From contig JAHQIY010000005.1 of NCBI GenBank assembly GCA_019054805.1, positions 2,649,501-2,713,500 of the forward strand: a DNA stretch of 64,000 nt, given 5' to 3'. How positions within the stretch are numbered: position 1 is the first letter of the stretch; each line of letters opens with the position of its first letter. The DNA comes from Brachionus manjavacas. Its lineage: Eukaryota; Rotifera; Eurotatoria; Ploima; Brachionidae. This document shows, piece by piece, positions 23,454 through 33,305 of this stretch. A program made the translations under genes and the position numbers. A model generated the notes under the pieces. It made no database searches. It was given only the letters and a program-made list of their open reading frames with translations, and was not told the origin of the DNA.

Positions 23454-24740
23454 GTAAATTAAACTTAAAATTTTAATAAAAATATTAAGATTAAGAAAAT
23501 AAATATATAAAAAAATTTGACTAATAATTTTTTCAACTTTAATTTTTCTTTAGCTTTGAATTAAAATGATGAAAAAAAATATTTTTGCAGTGTTTAATCA
23601 CCTAACTAAAATAAAAATGGAAAGTCTTTTGTATAAATTGTTTCGTTCAAAATAATTATAAATAATTTAAACTTTAAATTAAAATCTAGAATTTAATTGT
23701 GAAAAAATCATCATAAAATATCGAAAAATCATCATAAAAAAATCAAAAAAGAATTAGATTATTTATTTTTTACTTTTTGGTTTTAGATTTATTTGTTTTA
23801 GAGTCCCTTTTTTTACTTTTAAGAATTTTTTAATCTCCTTCTTTGAATTGATTTATACCAAAAACAGATATCGAAAAATCATTAATTTGTATATCTGAGA
23901 AAAGAGTTGCTGTATCACTAAAATAAAGTATAAATATTAAATTTGAAAGCCATTAACCATTTTATGCAGAACACTGTCTCTAATTGTCTTGAAGCTCAAC
24001 AGCGTACCACTTTTGAAAACTTGGAATGTTCTTTTTCTAAGAAATTTTTAATCATATTAAACTATCTTCTTTCGATCCTTAGGGTTTCAATATTTTTGAT
24101 TATTCCAGGATGTGATGTCTTGTCGAAAACTTTTCTAAATCGAAAAATGTTGTACAAAAATTTTTTTTTGTTAAAAAGATTGATAATCAATCAGTCTAAA
24201 ATAAATATATGGTCTTATTACCAAAAACTTAATTATTGAATTAGGTCTTGTGAAAGATCATTAAAGAAGTTTAAAGGAATCGCAAAAAACATATTTTTTT
24301 TAAATATTTATTGATCTAGACAATTAATTGAGTAAAAATTAACATTAAAAATTAACTTTTACTTAATAATATTTAAAAAGGGTCTATTATGTCATTAGGT
24401 CTATTAAAATTTTTTTGCGCTTGAAGGTCAGAATAGAATTGGATAGGATAAAAAAGTTATGTTAAGAGATAATTTTATTTTTCCTTTTTGATCAGTGGTT
24501 TGTCATATCAGCAATGAATTTTTGCATTTAAATCACCAATTTTAATAAAAAATTAAAGTTTTCTGCTACATAATCAAAAAAGTCCTCATTAAGATTAATG
24601 CTTGGCTAATAAACATAAAGCTTTGACAACTTCTTTATAAGCCACCAAAACTATGTCATTTTTAAATTGAAAAAATAACTAAAAAAATCTATTATAAGAC
24701 ACAAATTCTAAAAACCAGTTTGAAATTTTTGTCTGGTCTG

Positions 24741-24962
24741 GTCAACAATCTTGAACATGAACATTTATTTATAAATTTTCCTTTTACAGCTTTTACTATC
24801 TGTAATCTTAGCTCTTATTTTGACCTAAAATTCAAACAGCATTTCTTTTTTCAGTACTTTTCTAAGTGTTATGTGCAAGGAGCTACCAAAAGTGACCTCC
24901 TAGTAGGCCACCTCCGCAAGCAAGTCTTGCTGTGGCTTATATATATTATTATTATTATTACT
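24741..24962 (+). repeat. Interspersed repeat with (TTA)n tail, copy 2
   Basis: Same unit as 18510-18733 with about half a dozen substitutions, ending CTGTGGCTTATATA(TTA)n. Same orientation; its distance from copy 1 (6231 bp) is close to the distance between IL-17-like copies 3 and 4 (6357 bp). Confidence 0.75.
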
Positions 24963-25510
24963 TATCATAAGTAAAGACTTTTTTAGTAGTATTTATTTCA
25001 TTTGTACTATTTACTCAGTCCTCAACAAAATCTTTTATCTAAATTCAACAAGAACTAACAAATAATATTAAATCAATTTAGATGTCTGCAAATCACCTGC
25101 AAAATATTTGAAAAATTTTAGCTAAATTATTAAAAAAAACAAATTTTTAATTAATTAGTGGAGTTTTTTTTGAATTTTAGAAATAAATGAACAATGTTTG
25201 TTGCCTTTATTGAATTCAGTGAGATCAATTTTAATTGTTTTAAAAAAAGAGTGTTAAAATGTTTAGCATTTTTTCCTTTTCTTTTGAACTAAATTTCACA
25301 AAACCTTAAGAATTGCATATAAGAACATAAAAATTTTACCTAAAAAAATTGTAGACATGATAACAACAAGCGATCGATTTTAAGGTAATTTTTATATTTG
25401 TGTTAAAAAATTTGAAAATTTAATTTTTGTCAGTATTTTTTGTCAATCTAGGAAGAAATATTAAAGATGAAAAATAAAATTATTTCAATCATCAAAAAAC
25501 CTTGTATTTA

Positions 25511-25800
25511 ATCCTCATCTAGTTTCTGAAAATTGATCATTTCCGATCCTGAAAAGACGTTCGCAAAACTTGGTACTGAAATTACTAAATTATTCAAATA
25601 CTGTCTGTTTATATCAAAACTTAAAGAAAAAATAATTTAAAAAAGAAATACCATCTGAATTAATGATAATATAAACAGACAGTAATTGAAAAAAAATTAT
25701 TAATTAGTTTAAAATTTATTTTAATAATTTTAATTCCAAATTTTTGTGAACGTCTTTTCAGGATCGGGCATGATCAATTTACAGAAACAAGATGAGGATA
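25511..25800. mobile_element. Hairpin MITE
   Basis: The first 50 bp (CCTCATCTAGTTTCTGAAAA onward, including GATCCTGAAAAGACGTTC) return inverted at the end, and TACTGTCTGTTTATAT recurs inverted near the centre. Nearly the whole 290 bp can fold into one hairpin. It is noncoding. The target duplication is not clear, so the superfamily is left open. Confidence 0.7.
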
Positions 25801-25879
25801 TCTTTTAAATTTGAGGATTTATTTATAAATAGAATTTCTAAAAGAGTTTTTAAAAAATAATAAATCTTTTTTCTATCCT

Positions 25880-26140
25880 AGCGGATAATAGGAGAGGCGC
25901 TCATCTCCTTTTCCAGGACCTTTTTTAGAAACGGCTCCGATCTGATACAGAGGTTACTGCAAACAAATGCTTTTATTACCCAGTCAAAACCGGTACCCCT
26001 TTTATTTTTTTTATGAAAGGGGTTTAACATTCGTCCCGTACTGGAGAGTTATTTTGATTATTCATTCACCCTCAGTGGGTTTTGAATCCTTGATTCTCTG
26101 CTTGTATGACTTACACACAAACCATTCGGCTATAAAGGCT
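25880..26140 (-). mobile_element. tRNA-derived SINE
   Basis: On the minus strand from 26140 the sequence starts AGCCTTTATAGCCGAATGG, a good A-box context (TAGCCGAATGG). About 40 nt further on comes GGATTCAAAACCC, which matches 8 of 11 bases of the GGTTCGAATCC B-box. A tRNA-unrelated body of about 190 bp follows to about 25880, GC-richer than its surroundings. The spacing fits an internal RNA polymerase III promoter. The head resembles a tRNA with a long variable region (Leu/Ser type), but it would not fold as a good tRNA. Confidence 0.6.
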
Positions 26141-27114
26141 TTTTGTTGTTAAATAATACCAATCTATTATTAATTTTTTTTTTAAATTAGCAAGACATTG
26201 TATTATTATTTTGTATGAAATTGCAAATTGTTTTCAGAAATTGCAATTTAAAGTACGTGAGTGATACTTATCTTGCTTATGAAATTGATTCGATTCAATT
26301 AATTGACTCATGTAATAAAAAAATTTTAAGCCGACTTTCCAAATTTATATTCAGTTGAACTGTTTTTATAATCAATTAATTCATCAAATTATTTGCTGAT
26401 TCAAAATAAATTTAAAATTACGAAAAAAAAACGAGCAATGGTCTTAATAGTCTAGATTATTTAAAATATTTAAAATAAAAAAATCAATCAAACAAATCTT
26501 TTTTGAATTATTTCAAGAATTCCTTGACTGCATTCACAAATATAAATTGGATTCAGATTTCAAATGAATATCAAAATGATTTCAATTTATTAAATGTTTT
26601 TAAGCAAAAAATTTATCTAAATATAGAATTTTTGAATATAAAGAAAATACAGATAAGTATTAGCTCAAAACTCTCTTTTAAATATTTTTATTAGGCTTTG
26701 ATTTTTAAGGAGAATAATGTTTAATATAATACTAGACTTTGGAAAACTACAGAAATTATTCAGATTCAAAATATTTTGTTAATTTTCAGCTTGAATGTAA
26801 CATCGATGAAAGAATAAACTTTGAAAAAGACCAAAAATTCTAATTTTGAAATTTGAAATGAAATTTTTTAATTTGAATCAACATTTAGTTTTATTTGTGT
26901 TCTAATTTAAACAAGATAATTTTGAAAAATTTATTTAAAAACGCAAAAACAAAAAAATCATTCACACAATTTTTTAAATAGACCTAAGTTCCAAATTTTT
27001 TTCAAATTTTCCGAATTAACTAAAATTACAACTTTACGTGTTAATACTCAAAATATTTTCAAAATCACATTTTTTTAATAAAATATTAATAAATATGTTG
27101 TGAATATTTATATT

Positions 27115-27756
27115 TCAAAATTCATTTATTTTTAATGTACACTGGCAAGAAGTTGGAACATTTTCCAAGACAAAATTCCAATTTTTTTCATCTTTAATAA
27201 GTGCAGGCATCAGTGTATAAATTGGTGAGCAGCTTGAAAATTTAATATGATCATTATCATACCTTGACTGAATTAGACATTTGTCGCAATTACATTTTGA
27301 AAAAACCCTTCTATGTGGATACATATTTTGTCTAAATCTGAGCTCATTGTGCCATGGACAAACTGACTTGATTTCATTGTCTCCTTGATCGTCCAAAGAA
27401 CACGACTTTTTTCCATAAATTCGAAACAGAATTCCTGTGTTTGATTCTCTATCTTCTAGAATTAGATCTTTGTTAATCTTTTGGTACTGATCTATGGACA
27501 TAAGCAAAATTTTTTCCATATTTTGGATTATTTTTTCTGCATATAGACTTGATAGGCTTTTGTAAACAACTTTGTCATTTGATGATTTTTGTTGAGGAAT
27601 AAGAGAATGGACGGGCTGTTTTTTTAAATGACCAAATTTTTTTTCAAATTCTAAAAAAAATTCTTGTAAAATTTGTTCTGAGATAACTGATGAGTTCTCA
27701 CTAATTATGACTTTGACACATACCAAACAAATGTAAAAGTAAATTATAAAATTCAT
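27115..27756 (-). CDS. Secreted IL-17-like cytokine, copy 4
   Basis: Intronless, 213 residues, with a hydrophobic leader (MNFIIYFYICLVCVKVIIS) unlike that of copy 3. The core from EFEKKFGHLKKQPVH through TLMPALI is identical to copy 3 at both protein and DNA level (447 bp, 27206-27652). The C-terminus then diverges (WNFVLENVPTSCQCTLKINEF against WNFIMEPVSTSCHCTLKLNPV). It has the CPW motif, the KC-N-C-DKC triad and the closing CQC, but lacks the two Cys proposed to link the dimer in copies 1 and 2. The frame is intact, so it is presumably functional. Confidence 0.85.
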   Translation of the reverse strand: MNFIIYFYICLVCVKVIISENSSVISEQILQEFFLEFEKKFGHLKKQPVHSLIPQQKSSNDKVVYKSLSSLYAEKIIQNMEKILLMSIDQYQKINKDLILEDRESNTGILFRIYGKKSCSLDDQGDNEIKSVCPWHNELRFRQNMYPHRRVFSKCNCDKCLIQSRYDNDHIKFSSCSPIYTLMPALIKDEKNWNFVLENVPTSCQCTLKINEF

Positions 27757-28760
27757 TTTGTAAGAAACTTTAATTTTATTTCTAATTGAATTACCGTCTA
27801 AAAAGGAAATACACTTTTTTTTAATGTTTTTATAGATTTTTATTTTATTCTATTTGTAATCTATTACTCTTGATGATCTTAAATTTAAATAATTAACTAT
27901 TGATGCATTTATTTATTTTTTAAGTGATTCAAAACATGAATTATGCAATTTAAGAAAAAATTATTATTTCAAGATGAGAAAAATTTTAAAATTTGACTTC
28001 TTTTTAAATTTTGATTCTAAAAAAAGATTTAAGCTTATCATTCTTAAAAAAATTGTTCCAGAAGAACTAATATTTGATATTAGCTAGACATTTAATTGAA
28101 AAAAAAGAACAAAATTAATTATTTGTCTTCCTTTTTGTTCAAAATCAGTTTTGAAAACAAAGATTATCATTTGTTTCCTTAAAGGATTTATAACGTTGAG
28201 TAACTCTAGGTTTAAAATTGTTTAATCCAAGTCGCTTGGTTTTTATTTTATATTAAGTTAATTTAAAATTTAATAAATTAACGAAAAAACATTAACAAAC
28301 AAACTTTTCTAGAGTATTTATAAAAAAATTCAAATTTTTTTAATATCGATTATTATTTCCTATCAAATTTTATTTAAGATTTATATTCTCAGAATTTTTT
28401 TTTTCTTTTTATAAATCTGTTATTGTTTTATTTTTAATTCAATATTATATTTCATTATCCTCCTACTAATTTAAAAATTTCATAATTTAAAAAAAAATCA
28501 AAGCTTTTGACAAGCACTTTTTTATTTATTAAAAATTGATCATTATTGATAATGTTTTAAAATTTTATTGGTTTGGTTCAAAAGCGATTATCTGAATTAT
28601 AAAAGCCATTTAAAAAAAATCTGTCAATCTGTATATTCTTAAATTCATTGTTTTATAGTTTGAGCATAGATTATATTTGAGCTTAATTTGGTCTTAATAA
28701 TTGACTACTCGAATAAAACAATCTACATTATGCTTTTAAATCATAATTATTATATAATAT
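27757..28760. other. AT-rich stretch, no gene seen
   Basis: Between the last IL-17-like gene and the second LTR element. No recognised repeat or coding signal. Confidence 0.5.
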
Positions 28761-28978
28761 TGTAGCCAGCACTTGTTGCAATTGATCCTATGAAGGAAAA
28801 GCTTCGTTCCACTTAATAAAAATCTTTCTTTTGTACCACAAAAATAAAATTATAAAAAAAAGTAAACAATCATCTCAACTAAAAAATATCAAACAACCTA
28901 TTCACTTACTCTTATTATAATATTAGTCATGTAACATGAACAAATACTAAATTTAGCTATCTAAAACCCTCTACACAT
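28761..28978 (-). repeat. 3' LTR of the truncated gypsy remnant
   Basis: 218 bp with TG...CA ends (TGTAGCC...TACACA), directly after the polypurine tract of the element. No partner LTR is seen in the window. Confidence 0.65.
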
Positions 28979-30450
28979 CTCCCCCTTTTTTTATATAATA
29001 ATTTTTAAATAATATAATAATAAAAAAAATCATTCAATAAAAAAAACTAAAAAAAATTCACAACATAAAAATCAAATTTTATTTTTGACTATTTTTTTTT
29101 TTTACCAATTATATATCTATTTACAGGCATTCTAACGCTTGAAGATCTTCCCAAACCAAGTTCCTGATTAGTTGAATTTTTACCACCAGTCGAGTCCCAG
29201 AAAATATCAAGCTCTTCTTCATCTTTCATAACCCATTGCGTGTAACTAATCTTCCATTTGGGTCCTTGATTGTTACCATCGATCCTTTTATGGACTCCAA
29301 AACGTATGCATCTTCCCCGAACCTGGACTTCGTTTTGTTAAAAAGCCTTTTACCTTTCTTCTCATCATAAACAACTCTATCGCCTGGATCTAAACTTATA
29401 TTTTTATCTATTTTCTTCTTGTCATAGTAAACTTTCATCTCAAATTTAGCTTTGTCATGATTCTTTCTAGCAACTTCAATCAGACAATGGAGGGCCATTG
29501 TCTATTTAAATTGTTCTAGGAATACCGATTGACGAAAAAAGGTTTTCAAGTTTCGAAACAACAAATTAACTTGCGGTTGATTTTACTACATCAAATACCG
29601 GAAATTTTGAATGTTCACCAATGATAGCCATTAACTCTTCACCATTCGAAATTGGACCATGAAAATCAATAGCATGGCTTTGCCATGGATGCTCTGGAAA
29701 CTCACTGACCCTCAGTGGAGAAGGTCGAGACGTCCTACTAGTCACACAACTAGCCTTAAAATTCTCAATCTCAAACTCGACCATTCTATCTATATTTGGA
29801 AACCAAACTCTCTCTCTCTTATGAGTTGTTTGGTCTTGACCAATCCCATATGACTCTCATGAGCTAGTCTCACAGCGACCCTCCAAAAACATTCAGGTAT
29901 GACAATTTTTGATCCACGTAACACCAACCCATTCTTCATTACTGAAAATTCGTCTTTAATCACTTTATATGGTTTCAATTGAACTTGATCTGGAAAATAA
30001 GTAAGGTTGACGGCCTTGATTACCTTTAACGAAGTGGATTCCCGTTTTGTAGCTTCTATTAACTCATCCAGACTTAAAGTTCTTGGTCCGTTACAATCGG
30101 CCATAAGATAAATGAACTGTTCAGCCAACGTTGTATCTAGACTGGCTTCACTTGATTTTAAAGAGTTACGAGAAAAGTAGTCGGATACATTCTTTTCACC
30201 AGATTTATGCCTTATCTCGATCTCGAGATCCATGAGTCTCAAATTTAACCTCTTGATCCTGGCAGGTGGATCTGACTTGGGGTTTATGAATTTTCAACGA
30301 CCTTATTGTCCGTGTACACTTATTGTCAAAATAAACTTCCAACCAACTAAATAATACCTTAATTTTTCACATGCCAACACAATTGCCAAAGCTTCTTTTT
30401 CCACTTGACTGTAGCGCTTTTTTACATCGTTGAATACTTGAGACCAGAAA
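28761..30450 (-). mobile_element. Truncated Ty3/gypsy remnant with one LTR
   Basis: The minus strand carries RNase H (YSQVEKEALAIVLACEKLRYY, RHKSGEKNVSDYFSR; about 30.2-30.45 kb), the integrase zinc-binding region (HESHMGLVKTKQLI; about 29.8 kb), part of the integrase core (HAIDFHGPISNGEELMAI; about 29.6-29.8 kb) and the integrase C-terminal domain (about 29.2-29.5 kb). A polypurine tract (AAAAAAAGGGGGAGA) and one LTR follow. Gag, protease and most of the reverse transcriptase are missing, there is no 5' LTR, and the remaining part has several breaks. The family is the same as the 3.9-8.3 kb element but a different lineage, since the LTRs do not match. It is older than that element. Confidence 0.82.
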
Positions 30451-30560
30451 GAAAATTTTTTACATTGGGGTATATCCGAGAATTACAATAATTCAAGTAA
30501 ATTAAAATACAAAAAAAGTATGAAAAAATATATGTGTCCAATTCATAAAAAAAAATAAAT

Positions 30561-30948
30561 CTATTTAGAACACTTTTTTAAACAAATAAATTCCAAAGTT
30601 AAATCAAAACCTCTTGGAAAGCATTTCTCACAAGACCAATTGTTACATTTCTCACAAGAAATCTATTTTTTCTGATTTGTTTTGACTTTTCCAACAACTG
30701 TTTTACATTTGAAACATCTTTTTTGGTCGTTCAGTCGAGATATTTCAATTTCAGAGTCTTCTTCATCACTTATTATTGTATCTTTTTCCTTATCATTTTC
30801 ATTGATCGTTAAATGTTGAATATGGAATGTTAAAGCGCACAGAAGCTTCATGTTTGTTCAATTTTTTAGCTTCAATTACGGCAATCGCCTTTTGTAAAGT
30901 TTCTTCGCTATACGCTTTTTGGATTTTTATGAAGTTACTTCTGGGCAT
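30561..30948 (-). mobile_element. Pogo/Tigger-like transposase remnant lacking the catalytic domain
   Basis: ATG at 30948 opens a Psq/CENP-B-type helix-turn-helix (MPRSNFIKIQKAYSEETLQK, then IEAKKLNKHEASVRFNIPYS), the N-terminal DNA-binding domain of pogo/Tigger transposases. After a stop and frame change comes an acidic stretch (SDEEDSEIEIS) and then a Cys-rich end, RCFKCKT...CEKCNNWSCEKCF, like the C-terminal zinc finger of some Tigger proteins. The DDE integrase domain of several hundred residues that should lie between them is absent, so this is an internal-deletion derivative. Terminal inverted repeats were not found. It lies directly beside the truncated gypsy remnant. Confidence 0.6.
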
Positions 30949-31617
30949 TTTTAAAATGTTTTTTTTAAATATCAATCAAATAGAAAATTGGCCATATCGA
31001 TTAATTTTTTGAATTTTTCAATAAGAAATTCGTAATCAGCATCAATAGTGTTCTATGTTCAATAATTTTCACCAATTATCAAAAAAGTTTTCTTTTAAGT
31101 AGCAAAGATTTGTCGTTTAAATTGAAATAAAAATGTGTTTTCTCTTTCCTAGGTTATTTTTATTAACAAAGACGTTCCTAATATTCTTTTTTTTATTTAA
31201 TAGAAAAAATTTTTTCAAAGAAGAATTCACGGTTTTACCCTATTAACGGTTCAACTCTGAATTACTTTATTATAAGGAAGAGGAAGTTTTTTCATTTTTA
31301 TCAAAAATTAAAATAAATTAAATATAGTTAAATTTAATATTAAATTCAAGATTTTTTATTTTTTTTATTATTAAAAAATATATTTCGAAACAAAAAAATT
31401 TACAAATATAATAAAAAAAATAAAAATTAAATCTGAGTTGTGTTTAAGTCATTGAGTAAATTTATTGTCATTGAAATGACTAAAATTTTAGAAAATTTAA
31501 TTTTTGATTTACAAATTTTTTCTTAGTTACTTAAATATTATTTTAATTTAAATCATTTAATTGACTTTAAATTGACTTAAGACTCAAACAAGACTCTTGA
31601 TTAAACGCTGGAAAAAA

Positions 31618-33099
31618 CTACTCGGAAACAAATAAATCATGGTACGAAGAAGGATACTCTCTTTCTCTGGAAGACTCATTTTGTCGTGAAGTTTTTCGCT
31701 CTACTGAAATTGATTTATTAGATGACCGAGAATATCTTACAGATTTTTTCCTACTCCGAGATCTACTTAACCTTTTTTTAAGTTTTTTTTTCTTTTTTTT
31801 CGATTTTTTATGACTTTTTTTCGAATCATTTTTACTTTTTTTCTTATGTCGTTTGACCCTGCTTGTACTTCTGCTCCTAGAGCGTGATTTTCGCTTCGTT
31901 GAACTTTCCGATTTATCTGTGTATGATGCCATAGATTTTGATCTAGTGCTACTGCTTTCAAAGTCAAAATCAGAAGAATCAATTTGTATCAACGGAGGTG
32001 TTTTTTTTCTCGGTGGAGAAACAATTTCACAAAAACTCGATTGCTCTGACTCGGACAATTGCCTTTCTTCAGCAGCCCTAGAAGTCGATGGTGGAACTTC
32101 AAAGTGAGATGGTTCTAAGTAATCATAAAAAAGCTGCAAATCATTTCTTTCTTTTTTCAAGAGCCTGTATCGAGACAAGTTGACAGGCAGAGACTCTAGC
32201 GGAGTTATCTTTTCCAGATTGGTTTGATTTTCCGGTAGAATCGAGGCCTCTTCCTTATAATAAACACTTTTTGAATCATATTCGCACAAATCAGAGCAAA
32301 CAGATTTGGCAAACGAGTACAACTCATGTTGAAAGTGACGCGCATATTTCAACGGTCTAATGTATTCAGTTATTTCTTGGTAAAATTTGTCTGATGTTAT
32401 CTCATATTTTCTAATCAGTTTGATTATTATGGAAATAAGCTGAGAGCGAACATTATGAGTCAACCGTTCACTTGAGCCTGAAGGAAAAATTCCGGAAATT
32501 GCTTTTAGTTCCCTGTAAAGGAAAAGCATGAGTCGATGAGAACAGGCCGGGTTTTTCTCGAACCATTCAGGCCTGATATCCCGAAAACGCGACACTGGTT
32601 CGTAAGACAAGCATTCCAATTTTTCAGACTGGACATCATTGTCTATCAAGTCGACATTGTCCAGAGTTATGTCCTTTTGAATCTGATTCGGTTTTACATA
32701 CCAATTGTTCTTGTAGACCAAAATTCTGAACTCAACTGGTGCTTGTTCTAAGTTAGCCAGCCAACTTGCTTTGGAGAATTGCTGCGATTGAGCGAAAAGT
32801 CTTCTATGTGGCGAAAGCGCTACTATTTCAGGCAAATTTTCGACTTCTTTTATCTTCAAAAAATAGGCTTTGTATTCCAAACGAGAAGTGATTTGAAAAA
32901 TTATACGCTCAAAATCGATCTTGCACAGTGGACAGCTATACTTTACTTTGGACCATTCGAGCAAACATTCAAAACAAAATGAATGAAAACACTTTGAAGC
33001 ATATGATTTTGAGGCATTACTGGGAAATTTTTGTAAGCAAATTGCGCATTTGCCAAAATCTTCATGTTCAACCTTGGCCACAGAAAGTAGCTCACTCAT
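31618..33099 (-). CDS. TOPORS: Topors-like RING E3 ubiquitin/SUMO ligase
   Basis: Single exon, 493 residues. A C3HC4 RING finger covers residues 18-59 (C18-x2-C21 ... C37-F-H39-x2-C42-x2-C45 ... C56-P-L-C59). The Topors-type extension follows (RLEYKAYF; RFRDIRPEWFEKNPACSHRL; LKYARHFQHELYSFAKS), matching the conserved block after the RING in animal Topors. The last 100 residues are a Lys/Arg/Ser tail with RSRSRSTSR and poly-Lys, fitting nuclear speckle localisation. Vertebrate Topors is about 1000 residues, so this is a compact version. Topors acts in the nucleus as an E3 for p53 and other targets. The start is the first ATG, 17 codons before the RING. Intronless coding is as in vertebrate Topors, whose coding sequence is mostly one exon. 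Confidence 0.85.
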   Translation of the reverse strand: MSELLSVAKVEHEDFGKCAICLQKFPSNASKSYASKCFHSFCFECLLEWSKVKYSCPLCKIDFERIIFQITSRLEYKAYFLKIKEVENLPEIVALSPHRRLFAQSQQFSKASWLANLEQAPVEFRILVYKNNWYVKPNQIQKDITLDNVDLIDNDVQSEKLECLSYEPVSRFRDIRPEWFEKNPACSHRLMLFLYRELKAISGIFPSGSSERLTHNVRSQLISIIIKLIRKYEITSDKFYQEITEYIRPLKYARHFQHELYSFAKSVCSDLCEYDSKSVYYKEEASILPENQTNLEKITPLESLPVNLSRYRLLKKERNDLQLFYDYLEPSHFEVPPSTSRAAEERQLSESEQSSFCEIVSPPRKKTPPLIQIDSSDFDFESSSTRSKSMASYTDKSESSTKRKSRSRSRSTSRVKRHKKKSKNDSKKSHKKSKKKKKKLKKRLSRSRSRKKSVRYSRSSNKSISVERKTSRQNESSREREYPSSYHDLFVSE

Positions 33100-33305
33100 T
33101 TCATGACTTAAAAAAAGAATAATTTAGCTGATCAAATGGAATTTTTTTTTCTTTTATAAGGTTCTTATTCCTTAATTATTAATAAAATTAGAAAATTTAA
33201 TTATTCATTTTTCTTTAATTGATGAGAAAAATAAATTTTTACAATTTATTTGACAAGTACAAAATTAAAATTTTCGAAGCGTTTAGATAAAAAATGGAAC
33301 GGCAC

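Larger units (their letters stand above)
21430..24740. other. 3.3-kb AT-rich spacer with simple repeats
   Basis: Holds an ATTGATAATT-type short tandem array (22351-22432) and an (AAT)n microsatellite (about 23427-23453). A plus-strand frame at 23943-24239 is Leu/Ile/Phe-rich and unlike any family known to me, so it is not called. Confidence 0.5.

Noticed and set aside
23943-24239. 98-codon plus-strand frame
   Set aside because: Starts from a non-ATG codon, is dominated by Leu/Ile/Phe/Lys/Asn as expected from AT-rich DNA, and shows no motif or leader architecture.
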